DNA from: Oscillospiraceae bacterium
GTDB lineage: Bacteria; Bacillota; Clostridia; Oscillospirales; CAG-272
DNA length: 64,000 nucleotides
Assembly (NCBI GenBank): GCA_015064885.1
Contig: SVRJ01000005.1
Span: 1-64,000, forward strand
Direction of reading: 5' to 3'
In this document: positions 1 to 10,128 of the stretch, piece by piece
Numbering within the stretch: the stretch's first letter is position 1
Layout of the letters: each line of letters opens with the position of its first letter
Program-made: the position numbers and the translations under genes
The notes under the pieces: model-generated
What the model was told of the DNA's origin: nothing
The model's input: only the letters and a program-made list of their open reading frames with translations
The model's database searches: none

Positions 1-1
1 C

Positions 2-106
2 GTTGATACATTTCTTGATTTGAAAAATGGCGGAACGGTAGACTTCAACTTGATGTCAGAAACTTTGTTTGATTGGTCGAAGAAATGGATTGCTGATAAT
101 AATTGA
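2..106 (+). CDS. C-terminal fragment of an unidentified protein (truncated by window edge)
   Basis: Open frame from base 2 to TGA at 104-106: VDTFLDLKNGGTVDFNLMSETLFDWSKKWIADNN*. Confidence 0.5.
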   Translation, partial: VDTFLDLKNGGTVDFNLMSETLFDWSKKWIADNN

Positions 107-159
107 GCAAATTCCAATATGACGAACAGTTAGGAAAATAAGAATTTGACGGAGATAAA

Positions 160-909
160 ATGGATTACTACAAGCAAATATTCAAACGAAAGTCCTTTCA
201 TATATTCAAAAATACTGATACGCTGACCGAGGGCGAAGTTCAAGGACTAAAAGACTTTATTAAAACGACAAAACCGCTCAATCCTGAAATCAAAACAGAG
301 ATTTGCATTGTTCCCGAGAGCGAAACTACTTGCAAAAGAGGTGGGCAATACTGCATCTTGTTTTACAGCGAAACAAAGGGTGAATATTTACGAAATATCG
401 GATACATAGGCGAACAGATTGATTTATATCTTGCATCACAGAATATAGGTGCTTTGTGGTTTGGTATCGGAAAACCGCAAAATATGAAGGTGAACGGTCT
501 TGATTTTGTCATTATGATCTCAATAGCAAAAATGCCCGAAGATATGTTCCGCAAAGATATGTTCAAATCTAAGAGAAAACCCTTGAATGAAATTTGGATT
601 GGTGATACACTTCGTGTTGCAGAGATTGTTCGTTTCACTCCAAGTGCTTGTAATACACAACCTTGGATTGTGGAAAATACAAGCAATAACTTGATGATAT
701 ATAGATTCAAGAAGCCCGGTAAGAGAGGAATTATGCCTGCCGATAAAGTGCGGTATTACAATAAAATTGATATGGGCATATTCCTTTTTATGTTGGAAGT
801 TTGCCTTGAACACGAAAGCTATACTTACGAAAGAACCCTTTTTGCAGATACAACGGAAGATAGTATTGAACAAACATTAATCGCAAAATATACATATTCA
901 AGCAAATAA
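160..909 (+). CDS. Nitroreductase-family protein
   Basis: 249 aa ORF; nitroreductase-like segments (FTPSACNTQPW, IGYIGEQIDLYLASQNIGALWFGIGKP). Confidence 0.75.
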   Translation: MDYYKQIFKRKSFHIFKNTDTLTEGEVQGLKDFIKTTKPLNPEIKTEICIVPESETTCKRGGQYCILFYSETKGEYLRNIGYIGEQIDLYLASQNIGALWFGIGKPQNMKVNGLDFVIMISIAKMPEDMFRKDMFKSKRKPLNEIWIGDTLRVAEIVRFTPSACNTQPWIVENTSNNLMIYRFKKPGKRGIMPADKVRYYNKIDMGIFLFMLEVCLEHESYTYERTLFADTTEDSIEQTLIAKYTYSSK

Positions 910-941
910 TCAAATTCCAATTTATCGAACAGAATAAAACG

Positions 942-968
942 ATCGCCGGCAGATTTTCTGTCGGCGAT
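942..968. terminator. Stem-loop, likely bidirectional terminator
   Basis: atcgccggcaga-ttt-tctgtcggcgat, 12-bp arms with one mismatch/wobble, between convergent genes. Confidence 0.7.
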
Positions 969-1044
969 AATTATTTGTTTACTGCGTGACAGATCTACGC
1001 TCCACGAGTAACATCCTTACGGGAAGCTCGCCTTTTGGGCTTTT

Positions 1045-3756
1045 TTATTCGTCTTTGACCGTAAGCTTAAGATAAAGCTTCGATAAAAATTCGAACACCA
1101 CAACGGGAAGCGCGAAAATAACCGTAAGCGCAAGATGCGGAAGTGCGAGGGGAACGGTTCTCATTACAGTCGATCCGAAATATATGAATACCGTCTGTAT
1201 TATCGCTACGAGTGCTATTATTGCGATAAAGGTCGGGTTTTTTGAGATTCCGGAAAGCATATTAAGTCTGTCACTTCTCGCGTTGAAGCAATTGAGCGCA
1301 CCCGCGAAAATGAAAAGAGCAAAAAACGCCGTCAGGTGATACAGAGTGCCCTCCGCACATCCGAAAAGAGAAAGAACGACAGGACTCTTCAGAAAAAATA
1401 TACACAGCGCGCATGTGAACAGAGACAGACGTGCTATCTTTGATACGGTGGGTCTGTTCAGTACCGGCTCGCTCCTCTTTTTCGGCTTTTCTCTGAGTAA
1501 GCGTCTGTGCGCATGCTCTCCCGCAAAGGCGAGACCTCCGAGAGTATCCATCACTATATTTATCCACAGCATCTGCACTACCGTTATAGGCGATTCTATC
1601 CCTATAAAGGGTCCTATCATTGATATTGCCATTGCGGTGAAATTTATTATCAGCTGAAGGGTTATGAACTTTCGTATGCTTGCGAAAATATTTCTTCCGT
1701 GCATTACGGCATTGACCACGCTTGCAAGATTGTCGTCAAGAATGATTATATCGGCGGCATCCTTCGAGACCTCGCTTCCGCAACCGAGCGCAAATCCGCA
1801 GTCGGCATTCTTCAATGCGGGAGCATCGTTCAGTCCGTCGCCCGTCATTCCGCAAACGCAGGATCTGCTTTTAGCTATCTTTACAAGTCTTGCCTTGTGC
1901 TCGGGGAGTGCTCTGTGGATGACCGCAAGCCTGTCGAGTATACCCGAAAGCTCGCTGTCGCTCAGGTGATTCAGATCGTCTCCCGAAAGAGAGACAGGAG
2001 TGAGAGGAGTAAGTATTCTGCAGTCGGAAGCTATTTTTTCTGCGGTCTGTTTTCCGTCACCTGTTATCATGACTACGTGTACTCCCGCACCTTTAAGATC
2101 GGATACCGCTTCGCGCGCCTCCTTTCTGAGAGGATCTCGCATTGCGACCGCGCATATTATGCACATAGGCGAATCCCCCTCGGAAAAGGCACACAGGAGT
2201 ACTCTTTCACCGCAGGAGGTATGAGCCTTTATTTTTTCTTCAAATGCGCGTCTGTCTATTTTTACGGTCTCGCCACCCGGAGTCATTATAAGCTCGGCTC
2301 TCGGCAGTAATATTTCCGGAGCTCCTTTGAAAAGCCCGTATTCCTTAGAGCGGTATGTAATTTTTGCCGAGGAGGATTTTTTTATGCTGTCAAACGGGGA
2401 GTATTCTGTCCGTCTTGCGTTAAGCTTTCGTGTCGGAAAGGATGAAAAGGACAGAAGAACACGCTCTGCCGTGTTTCCTCCGATGATACTGCCGTCCGCA
2501 CCAAAGCTTGCACTTGTGTTGAATACCGCGCAAAGAGCCAGCATTTCTTCAAGAATAGGCGCATCACCCGAAAGAGAGCCTCTCGTTTTGTATTCTTTTT
2601 CCCCCGTTATTACCGCACATACACTCGGCTTTCCCTCTGTGAGAGTTCCCGTCTTATCGGTGAAGAGTATATTCATGCATCCCGCAGCCTCAATGCCGGG
2701 GGCGTGGCGGACGAGAACGTTGTCGCGTGCCATCTTTCTCGCGTTTCGCGAAAGCACTACCGCTATCATCATCGGAAGCCCCTCCGGAACTGCCATCACT
2801 ATTACGGTAAGTGCCACGGTGAACGCGCCGAGAAGGGCAGTGATGACAAAGCGTGTGTCAGCGAGCTTTGCAAGAAGAAGCGCTTTTGAAAAAGAGCTCT
2901 CTATTACGAAAACGTTGAAAAGATACGCAAGAGCGATAAGGGCTGAGGCGGCATATCCTATTCGGCTTATCTGCTTTGCGAGGGTGTCGAGCTTTTCTCT
3001 CAGAGGGCTTTTCTCATCCTCGTCAAAAAGCGATCCCGAGATCATACCGAGTCTTGTGTTGTCTCCTACAGAGTATACCATAGCCACGGCACTTCCGAAG
3101 CTTACGTGACATCCTCCGAAAAGCGCGTACGGGCAGTCGGGGGTTATCTCACGGGCAAAAGCATCAAGAGCGTCTTTGACCTCCTCATGCGCAAAAAAAC
3201 GTGTCAGTAAAGAGGTGAGACGCGTGCAGAGAGCGGGGCCCGCCCTCTTTTCGACGTCCTCGCTCTCACCCGTCAGCGGCGATTGGTCGGCCTTTAGCTC
3301 ACCGCGGATAAGTATGCAGTCTGCGGGTATTCTTTCTCCTGCCGACAGTTCTATTATATCACCCACCGTGAGTCTGTCTGTTGGCAAAAGGACGTATCCT
3401 CCCTCGCGGAGCACCTTGCAGCTTGCGGCAGTACTGACGTTGAGCTTTTCATAGGCGCTGTCTCTTTTGTATTCGGAGATGCTTGAGATCACTGTGGCAC
3501 ATATGACAGACAATGCTATTCCCGCACCCTCGTGCCAGTCCTTCCCTCGAAGCATAAACATAATATTCAGCGCAAGCGCGAACAGAAGTATGCGTATCAC
3601 AGGGTCTCCGAGATTCTTAACGAATATCGATAAAAGGCTCTTTCTCTTTTTTTTCGTCAGCTCGTTTTTCCCAAAGACCCTGCGAGACTCTTCCTCCTCA
3701 TCTGTTCCGCGTATAAAAACGTTTTCCTTTTCGGTGTATTCCTTTAGTATCTGCAT
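1045..3756 (-). CDS. Calcium-transporting P-type ATPase (PMCA/SERCA-like)
   Basis: DKTGTLTEGKP phosphorylation motif, TGES, MTGDGLNDAPALK hinge, C-terminal cation-ATPase TM region. Confidence 0.95.
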   Translation of the reverse strand: MQILKEYTEKENVFIRGTDEEEESRRVFGKNELTKKKRKSLLSIFVKNLGDPVIRILLFALALNIMFMLRGKDWHEGAGIALSVICATVISSISEYKRDSAYEKLNVSTAASCKVLREGGYVLLPTDRLTVGDIIELSAGERIPADCILIRGELKADQSPLTGESEDVEKRAGPALCTRLTSLLTRFFAHEEVKDALDAFAREITPDCPYALFGGCHVSFGSAVAMVYSVGDNTRLGMISGSLFDEDEKSPLREKLDTLAKQISRIGYAASALIALAYLFNVFVIESSFSKALLLAKLADTRFVITALLGAFTVALTVIVMAVPEGLPMMIAVVLSRNARKMARDNVLVRHAPGIEAAGCMNILFTDKTGTLTEGKPSVCAVITGEKEYKTRGSLSGDAPILEEMLALCAVFNTSASFGADGSIIGGNTAERVLLSFSSFPTRKLNARRTEYSPFDSIKKSSSAKITYRSKEYGLFKGAPEILLPRAELIMTPGGETVKIDRRAFEEKIKAHTSCGERVLLCAFSEGDSPMCIICAVAMRDPLRKEAREAVSDLKGAGVHVVMITGDGKQTAEKIASDCRILTPLTPVSLSGDDLNHLSDSELSGILDRLAVIHRALPEHKARLVKIAKSRSCVCGMTGDGLNDAPALKNADCGFALGCGSEVSKDAADIIILDDNLASVVNAVMHGRNIFASIRKFITLQLIINFTAMAISMIGPFIGIESPITVVQMLWINIVMDTLGGLAFAGEHAHRRLLREKPKKRSEPVLNRPTVSKIARLSLFTCALCIFFLKSPVVLSLFGCAEGTLYHLTAFFALFIFAGALNCFNARSDRLNMLSGISKNPTFIAIIALVAIIQTVFIYFGSTVMRTVPLALPHLALTVIFALPVVVFEFLSKLYLKLTVKDE

Positions 3757-3816
3757 TCTGTTACCTCTGAATTTTTTTACAGTAGAATATATTTGACGGA
3801 ATGCCGTTTTATAACC

Positions 3817-4710
3817 TTAAGCTATGAGATTATACTTTTTCAGTGCCGAGTATATTTTCTTTTTGTTTTCTTCGCTCGTTTCATAAAGAGGGAGACGCAG
3901 AGTGCCCTCGCAAATATCCAAGAGAGATGCCGCATATTTCAGCGGGATAGGATTCACGTCGCAAAAGAGCGCGTCGATAAGCTCTGTGAGTGAGTATTGG
4001 AGTGAGCGGCTTTCACTGTGTTTGCCGGAAAAATAAAGCTCGCATATTTTCTGCATTTCATTTGGTATGATGTTTGAAAGAACGGATATTCCGCCCGAGC
4101 ATCCGAGAGCAAGCATAGGAAAGAGAATGTCGTCGTTTCCGCAGTATACGTCAAGTCTGTCCGAAAGGGAGGATATGAGAGCCATGCTCTCTTTTATATT
4201 TCCGCCGGCATCCTTTACGCCCACTATCCTTTCGTGATGTGAAAGCTCCCCGTATACCGCAAGAGGAATGTTTACCGCCGTACGCGAGGGCACGTTGTAA
4301 AGTATTATCGGCTTGCTTGAGGCGTCGGCTATTTCGGTAAACGACCGTATAAGTCCGCTGCAGTTTCCCTTGTTGTAATAAGGGCTTACAGTCAGCAGAG
4401 CGTCGCACCCCGCCTCGCAAGCGGCGTGTGTGAGCTCGACGGCGTGCGCTGTGCAGTTGCTTCCGTTTCCCGCTATTACGGGAATACGTCCGGCCGCCTT
4501 TTTCACCGCAAAACGTATGAGTGAAAAATGCTCGTATGCCGACAGAGTGGCAGCTTCGCCCGTGGTCCCGCACACGGTGAGGGCTTGGCATCTGTTTTGT
4601 ATTTGATATTCTATCAGCTTTTCCAACGACTCGTAATCTATGCTTCCGTCCGCGTGGAATGGGGTAATGAGAGCGCAGGATATTCCTTTGAAAATCGATT
4701 CTTTTTTCAT
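3817..4710 (-). CDS. dapA: 4-hydroxy-tetrahydrodipicolinate synthase
   Basis: 297 aa; ALITPFHADGSID, VCGTTGEAATL, YNVPSRTAVNI, GVKDAGGNI motifs. Confidence 0.93.
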   Translation of the reverse strand: MKKESIFKGISCALITPFHADGSIDYESLEKLIEYQIQNRCQALTVCGTTGEAATLSAYEHFSLIRFAVKKAAGRIPVIAGNGSNCTAHAVELTHAACEAGCDALLTVSPYYNKGNCSGLIRSFTEIADASSKPIILYNVPSRTAVNIPLAVYGELSHHERIVGVKDAGGNIKESMALISSLSDRLDVYCGNDDILFPMLALGCSGGISVLSNIIPNEMQKICELYFSGKHSESRSLQYSLTELIDALFCDVNPIPLKYAASLLDICEGTLRLPLYETSEENKKKIYSALKKYNLIA

Positions 4711-4756
4711 AGCATACCTCCTTTGCTAAAATTGATGAAATATTAAAAAAATACGC

Positions 4757-4785
4757 TTGAAAAAAACACGGTTCTGTTATATAAT
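4757..4785 (+). promoter_or_regulatory. Predicted sigma-A promoter for queA
   Basis: TTGAAA (4757-4762), 17 nt, TATAAT (4780-4785). Confidence 0.7.
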
Positions 4786-4881
4786 ATTATAATATGTGTA
4801 TACGCTATCCAAGCAGATACCGTATACTGAATTATATGCCGAAGAACGAAAAAAATCCACGGCAGGATCAACGGAGGATAT

Positions 4882-5976
4882 ATGGCCGATAAATTCGATC
4901 AAAAGGAGCTGTACGTCGGAAGCAGAACGGATACTGACCTTACTGTCTCGGACTTTGATTATTATCTCCCCGAGGAACGCATAGCGCAGACCCCCCTTTA
5001 CCCCAGAGATTCTTCGAGACTCATGGTCATAGACAGAAGCACGGGGAATATAGAACACAAGCATTTTTACGATATTTGCGATTATATAAACGAAAACGAC
5101 GTTCTCGTTATCAACGACTCGCGCGTTATTCCGGCGAGAATATACGGGCACGCTGAGGGTGATGAGAGCTCTGCCGTCGAGCTTCTTCTGCTTAAGGAAA
5201 GGGAAAAGGACGTGTGGGAGTGCCTTGCCCGCCCCGGTAAGAAGGTGAAGAACGGACGTGTATTCGAGTTCGGCGGTATCCTTAAGGCAAGAGCTATAGA
5301 CGTATGCGAGGACGGAAACAGGATCGTAGGCTTTGAGTATGATAAAGAAAAGTATCAGAATCTCTTTGCGGTCCTCCATGAAATAGGACTTATGCCGCTT
5401 CCGCCATATATAACCGAGACACTCAAGGACAGAGAGAGATACCAGACTGTGTATTCCCGTGAAGAGGGAAGCGCGGCGGCACCGACAGCGGGTCTTCACT
5501 TCACCGAGGAGCTCCTCGAAAGGATAAAGAAAAAGGGCGTGGACATAGTTCCCGTAATGCTCCACGTAGGACTCGGGACCTTCAGACCTGTGAAGACAGA
5601 GCGTGTTGACGAGCATATAATGCACACCGAATATTTTTCTGTATCCGAGGACAGCGCGGAGAGAATAAATCGCGCGCGTGCGAACGGCGGAAGGATAATA
5701 GCCGTCGGAACGACGAGTGCGAGAACTCTTGAAAGCTGTACGGACGATAACGGAAGGGTTCACGCGCTTAGCGGAAATACGGGTATATTCATATATCCGG
5801 GATATAAATTCAAGGCGGTGGACTCCCTTGTTACGAATTTCCACCTTCCGAAAAGCACACTGCTCATGCTTGTGAGCGCACTCTACAGCAGAGAGGCAAT
5901 GCTGAAGGCGTACGAGATAGCAGTAAAGGAGGAATACAGATTCTTTTCCTTCGGAGACGCTATGATGATAATCTGA
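4882..5976 (+). CDS. queA: S-adenosylmethionine:tRNA ribosyltransferase-isomerase
   Basis: 364 aa; [39 protein letters not shown]-like/[31 protein letters not shown]. Confidence 0.96.
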   Translation: MADKFDQKELYVGSRTDTDLTVSDFDYYLPEERIAQTPLYPRDSSRLMVIDRSTGNIEHKHFYDICDYINENDVLVINDSRVIPARIYGHAEGDESSAVELLLLKEREKDVWECLARPGKKVKNGRVFEFGGILKARAIDVCEDGNRIVGFEYDKEKYQNLFAVLHEIGLMPLPPYITETLKDRERYQTVYSREEGSAAAPTAGLHFTEELLERIKKKGVDIVPVMLHVGLGTFRPVKTERVDEHIMHTEYFSVSEDSAERINRARANGGRIIAVGTTSARTLESCTDDNGRVHALSGNTGIFIYPGYKFKAVDSLVTNFHLPKSTLLMLVSALYSREAMLKAYEIAVKEEYRFFSFGDAMMII

Positions 5977-6018
5977 TCATATACCGAAAATAAAAACCTA
6001 TCGATTGGATCTTTGAAT

Positions 6019-6975
6019 ATGAACTCTAAAGAAAAGCAGAGGGTCTGCGTTATAGCCGGACCTACGGCATCCGGAAAAAGCTCTCTGGCTCTTGCCGTTG
6101 CCGAAAAATACAACTGCGAGATAATCTCTATGGATTCGATGCAGATATACAGAAGACTCGATATCGGAAGCGCAAAGCCTACGAAAGATGAGATGGCGAG
6201 AGTCAGACACCATATGATAGACGTCTGCGACCCGAGAGAAAGCTTCAGCTGTGCCGATTACGTCAGAATGGCGTGCGAATGTGTTGACGACGTTACCGCC
6301 CGCGGAAAGATACCTCTGTTTGTCGGAGGTACCGGGCTTTATCTTGACGGTATAATGTATCGTAATTCGTATGAGGAATACGAAAAAAGCAACGAGGTGT
6401 CAGTCTACCGCGACGAGCTTGGCGAGCTCTATCGGAAGCACGGAGCCGACTATATCTTCAGAATGCTCGAGGAGGTCGACCCGGAAAGTGCCTCTGCAAT
6501 ACATAAGAACAACGTAAAGCGTGTTATGCGCGCACTTGAAATATACAAGGAGACCGGAAGAAAAAAGAGCGAGATAGACAGTGAGAGCAGGGAAAGAGAG
6601 AGCCGCTTCGATATGAGCACGGTAATACTCACCTACCCCGACCGGGAGGTGCTCTACGGAAGAATAAACAAACGCGTTGACGCAATGATAGACGAGGGAC
6701 TTGTAGAAGAGACGCGCGCACTTTATAACGACGGTATTCTGTCGGGACAAAACACGGCTTCGATGGCTATCGGCTATAAGGAGATCCTCCCTTATATCAA
6801 GGGAGAATGCACCCTTCACGAAGCTATGGATACGCTGAAGCTCGCCACACGCAGATATGCAAAGAGACAGGTGACGTGGTTTTCACGCTATAAGGACGCT
6901 CACATTCTTGATATGAGAGAAAATAACTTTGAATATTTTGTAAATTTTTGCGCTAACGCCTTTTATATAGATTGA
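6019..6975 (+). CDS. miaA: tRNA dimethylallyltransferase
   Basis: VCVIAGPTASGKSSLALAVA P-loop, DSMQIYRRLDIGSAKPT, RRYAKRQVTWFSR; in-frame TTG at 6013 is an alternative start. Confidence 0.95.
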   Translation: MNSKEKQRVCVIAGPTASGKSSLALAVAEKYNCEIISMDSMQIYRRLDIGSAKPTKDEMARVRHHMIDVCDPRESFSCADYVRMACECVDDVTARGKIPLFVGGTGLYLDGIMYRNSYEEYEKSNEVSVYRDELGELYRKHGADYIFRMLEEVDPESASAIHKNNVKRVMRALEIYKETGRKKSEIDSESRERESRFDMSTVILTYPDREVLYGRINKRVDAMIDEGLVEETRALYNDGILSGQNTASMAIGYKEILPYIKGECTLHEAMDTLKLATRRYAKRQVTWFSRYKDAHILDMRENNFEYFVNFCANAFYID

Positions 6976-7073
6976 TTATATGATATAATATTATAAATAG
7001 GCGCGCACGTGCAAAAAAACAAACAAAAGCACGCGTGCTCATCGGTATTCGAGCGGAAAGGAACGGTAAAAGC

Positions 7074-8501
7074 ATGGTTAAAAATACTGCAAAACGTATG
7101 TGGACCGCTCTGTTTTATGCCGTTTGCCTTGTTGCGGCGCTCTCGTTTGTCGGCTACCATCTCTATGAGCTTATAAATTCGGATATAGTTACGGTGAGGG
7201 CCGAAAACAGACACTTTGAGGAGACGTCCTCATATACTGCTTATATAGCGAGAGATGAAAAAACCGTCTCCTTCTCGGGCGGAAGCGTGCGCTTCCTCGG
7301 GAAAAACGGAACGAGGTTTAAGGTCGGAGACGACTGTGCCTATATTTATTCCGCAGATAAGCAGCCCACTTTAGACCGTATAGAGGAGCTCAAGTACGAA
7401 AATTCGATACTCAGCTCGGCTTTGTACTATACTACCTTGAATCAGAGCAGTGCGGATGCCGATATATATTATACCGAGCTTATGAAAAGCCTTTCCTCGG
7501 GAAATTTTGCGATTTCGGGCTATTCGGACAAGCTGTTTGCGTCTCAGCTTTCAAAGGATTACGTCTTTGACAGAGATGCTATTCGGGAGGCTTATGATAA
7601 AAATCAAAACGCGATAGACGAGCTTATTTCCTCTCTCGGAGCATATACGGAGAAGGTCAAAATGCCGTTTACGGGAAGCTTCTTTGAAAATGCCGACGGG
7701 TTTGGCGACGTTTTTTCAGCCTCGCTTGCCGAGACGGGAACTGCCGACGAGATACTTTCCGCGATCCGAGAATATACCGCACGCGGTACGGAGGAGTCCG
7801 GCAACATGTTTGCCGTGACAAGGTTCTCCGAGTGGTATATAATCATTCCGACGAGCGCACAGGATTCGGAAAAATATCAGAAGGGAATAAAATACACCCT
7901 GCTTCTCGGTGAAAAAGAGATCGAAAGCGCAGCGTATCTTGAGGACGTGAGGACAACGGATGACGGTAAAGAGGCTTGCCTCATCTTTTCACTTTCTTCT
8001 CTTGCCGCAGGATTTGATTATTCGAGAGAATTTGAGATAAAGGTAGTAACAGAGGAATACGACGGATACAGAATACCTCTCTCGGCACTCAGAAGCGCAA
8101 AGGACGGAACGAGCGGAGTGTTCGTTATGTCGGGCGGTGTGGTCCTTTTTCGCAGAGTAGAGATAATCAGTACGACAGACACGTATGCCCTCGTAAAGAC
8201 CTACGACAATTATATTTACGATCTTCAGAAAAGCAGGACCGCAAATAAAATATATAACTCAAAAAACGACAGCTCGCTGTTTGCCGGAATATATCCGGGA
8301 GGCGCGCAGACCGTCTTTGAAAACAAAGAGGATATATTCGACAACCGGAAAAACAAGCTTCTCACGGTTAAAAACACCGACGGAGATACTGTGGTGGATC
8401 TTAACGTTGACGTTGAGGACCACGAATACGGATATCTCGAGGAGAATGAATTTATAATTATCGAGGGAAGCTCATTGTATCACGGAAAAATACCGGGGTG
8501 A
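7074..8501 (+). CDS. HlyD-family/periplasmic-adaptor-like membrane protein in the sepF cluster
   Basis: One N-terminal TM, biotinyl-lipoyl-like and coiled-coil regions, RIPLSALR...GVFVMSGG barrel motif typical of HlyD/RND adaptors; ATG with AAAGGA upstream preferred over GTG at 7035. Confidence 0.65.
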   Translation: MVKNTAKRMWTALFYAVCLVAALSFVGYHLYELINSDIVTVRAENRHFEETSSYTAYIARDEKTVSFSGGSVRFLGKNGTRFKVGDDCAYIYSADKQPTLDRIEELKYENSILSSALYYTTLNQSSADADIYYTELMKSLSSGNFAISGYSDKLFASQLSKDYVFDRDAIREAYDKNQNAIDELISSLGAYTEKVKMPFTGSFFENADGFGDVFSASLAETGTADEILSAIREYTARGTEESGNMFAVTRFSEWYIIIPTSAQDSEKYQKGIKYTLLLGEKEIESAAYLEDVRTTDDGKEACLIFSLSSLAAGFDYSREFEIKVVTEEYDGYRIPLSALRSAKDGTSGVFVMSGGVVLFRRVEIISTTDTYALVKTYDNYIYDLQKSRTANKIYNSKNDSSLFAGIYPGGAQTVFENKEDIFDNRKNKLLTVKNTDGDTVVDLNVDVEDHEYGYLEENEFIIIEGSSLYHGKIPG

Positions 8502-9205
8502 ATAATTTGATACAACTTGATTATCTTGATAAAAACGTGTGTGCGGTGAGAGAAAGAATATCCGCCGCAGCCGAAAACAATAAAAGAAGTGTTGACGGCA
8601 TACTTCTCCTTGCGGCAGTGAAATATGCGAGTGCAGAGGAGATAGATTACGTTCATAAGGTGCTCGGAATATGCGACGTCGGAGAAAACAGGGTGAACAC
8701 CCTTCTCGAGCATTATGAAAAAACCGATAACGAGGGACTTCGCTATCACTTTATCGGAACTCTTCAGAAGAACAAGGTCAAGTATATTTACGATAAGATA
8801 TGCTTGCTTCATTCTCTCGATTCTCTCCCGCTTGCTCAGGAAATAGAGAAAAGATGTGCGAGAGACGGGCGCAGTCTCGATTGCCTTATAGAGATAAATA
8901 TAGCGAACGAGGCGGACAAGGGCGGTGTGTCGCCCTCGGAGCTTCTCGCGTTTACGGATGCGCTTTCCGAATATCCGCACGTAAACGTAAAAGGCTTTAT
9001 GACTATGGCGCCTGCCGGGTGCACGCAGGAAGAATACCGCAGATACTTCGGTGATGCGGTGGCACTTATGCGTACCGCATGGACAGACGTACTCCACAGA
9101 GAGGGTGAGCCCTTCATATCCATGGGAATGAGCGGAAGCCTTGAGATCGCTATAGAATGCGGCAGCACCTGCGTACGCGTGGGAAGCGATATATTCAGAC
9201 ATTGA
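8498..9205 (+). CDS. YggS-family pyridoxal-phosphate-binding protein (YlmE)
   Basis: LLAAVKYASAEEI, GENRVN, HFIGTLQKNKVKYI, GFMTMAP, SMGMSGSLEIAIECGSTCVRVG; overlaps the previous stop as GTGA. Confidence 0.93.
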   Translation: MNNLIQLDYLDKNVCAVRERISAAAENNKRSVDGILLLAAVKYASAEEIDYVHKVLGICDVGENRVNTLLEHYEKTDNEGLRYHFIGTLQKNKVKYIYDKICLLHSLDSLPLAQEIEKRCARDGRSLDCLIEINIANEADKGGVSPSELLAFTDALSEYPHVNVKGFMTMAPAGCTQEEYRRYFGDAVALMRTAWTDVLHREGEPFISMGMSGSLEIAIECGSTCVRVGSDIFRH

Positions 9206-9271
9206 CGGCACGGCCGTGAATATAAATTCAGAAATAAATAAACTATATAAAAAAGAGCGGAGGAACAGAAT

Positions 9272-9757
9272 ATGCCATCTATCAATATGGGATTCTTCGG
9301 AAAAGATCAGAAAGCAAAGCAGCAGACACAGCAGCCGGCTGCGGATACACTCTACAACGACGCGGCAGACGTTTTCGACTATGAGGAGGACGCTATCTCC
9401 TATAAGTCCGAGGAGGGCTACGATGCGTTCGAAACACAGCCCGTACAGACACCCGTACGCAAAAAGCCCCAGCCCGCAGCTACGGGTAACGCAGTTACAA
9501 AGATAAGAATTATGAAGCCGAAGGAATACGGCGACGCAAGAAGCATAGCTTCAAAGCTTATCGAGGGATACATCGTTTCGATGAACCTTGAAAACGTTGA
9601 GGATGATGAAGAGGTCAAGAACATTATGACTTTCCTTGCGGGTGTTGTTTTCGCTATTCATGCAGAAATAAAGAGAATATCCGACCAGGTATGGCTCCTC
9701 TTCCCGAAGAACCACGTTCAGCTTTCCGAGGATGGAGTAGAAGCTGAAGAAGAGTAA
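9272..9757 (+). CDS. sepF: Cell division protein SepF
   Basis: KIRIMKPKEYGDARSIASKLIEGYIVSMNLENV...FLAGVVFAIHAEIKRISDQVWLLFPKN. Confidence 0.93.
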   Translation: MPSINMGFFGKDQKAKQQTQQPAADTLYNDAADVFDYEEDAISYKSEEGYDAFETQPVQTPVRKKPQPAATGNAVTKIRIMKPKEYGDARSIASKLIEGYIVSMNLENVEDDEEVKNIMTFLAGVVFAIHAEIKRISDQVWLLFPKNHVQLSEDGVEAEEE

Positions 9758-9766
9758 TAAATATTT

Positions 9767-10063
9767 ATGCCGCGCGGCGGCGAAAGGAAACGCAGATTGG
9801 ATACTGTAATCTATTTGTTTCGTTCGTTTATCAGCATCGTGCTGAGTACTGTAATGTTTGCAATGCTTTTGCGTTCGCTGATATCTATCCTCTTTTTTGA
9901 GGAGGAAAACAAGTTTACAAACTTTATTTATTACGTAACAGAGCCATTTATAATCCCGGTGAGAGCCATCATGCATAAGTTCAATATTCTTCAGGGAAGC
10001 CCGATAGATTTTTCTTTCATGATAACCGTAGTTATATTGGCTATAGTCGGCACTTTCATATAA
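9767..10063 (+). CDS. YggT-family membrane protein (YlmG)
   Basis: 98 aa, hydrophobic, FIYYVTEPFIIPVRAI motif, immediately after sepF. Confidence 0.85.
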   Translation: MPRGGERKRRLDTVIYLFRSFISIVLSTVMFAMLLRSLISILFFEEENKFTNFIYYVTEPFIIPVRAIMHKFNILQGSPIDFSFMITVVILAIVGTFI

Positions 10064-10073
10064 CATCATGATC

Positions 10074-10097
10074 ACCGGACGGTGAGAGCCGTCCGGT
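10074..10097 (+). terminator. Stem-loop between yggT and the acidic protein gene
   Basis: accggacgg-tgagag-ccgtccggt, 9-bp perfect arms; no strong adjacent T-run. Confidence 0.45.
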
Positions 10098-10128
10098 AAA
10101 TGAATTTTTGAAAGGATGGGAATCTTTT

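Noticed and set aside
108-932. Integron gene cassette (attC) interpretation of the repeats around the nitroreductase gene
   Set aside because: Repeats lack convincing R'/R'' core sites (GTTRRRY/RYYYAAC) and the folded attC architecture; kept only as direct repeats.
4777-5844. 355-aa minus-strand ORF opposite queA
   Set aside because: Antisense shadow; queA has unambiguous motifs, a promoter and an RBS.
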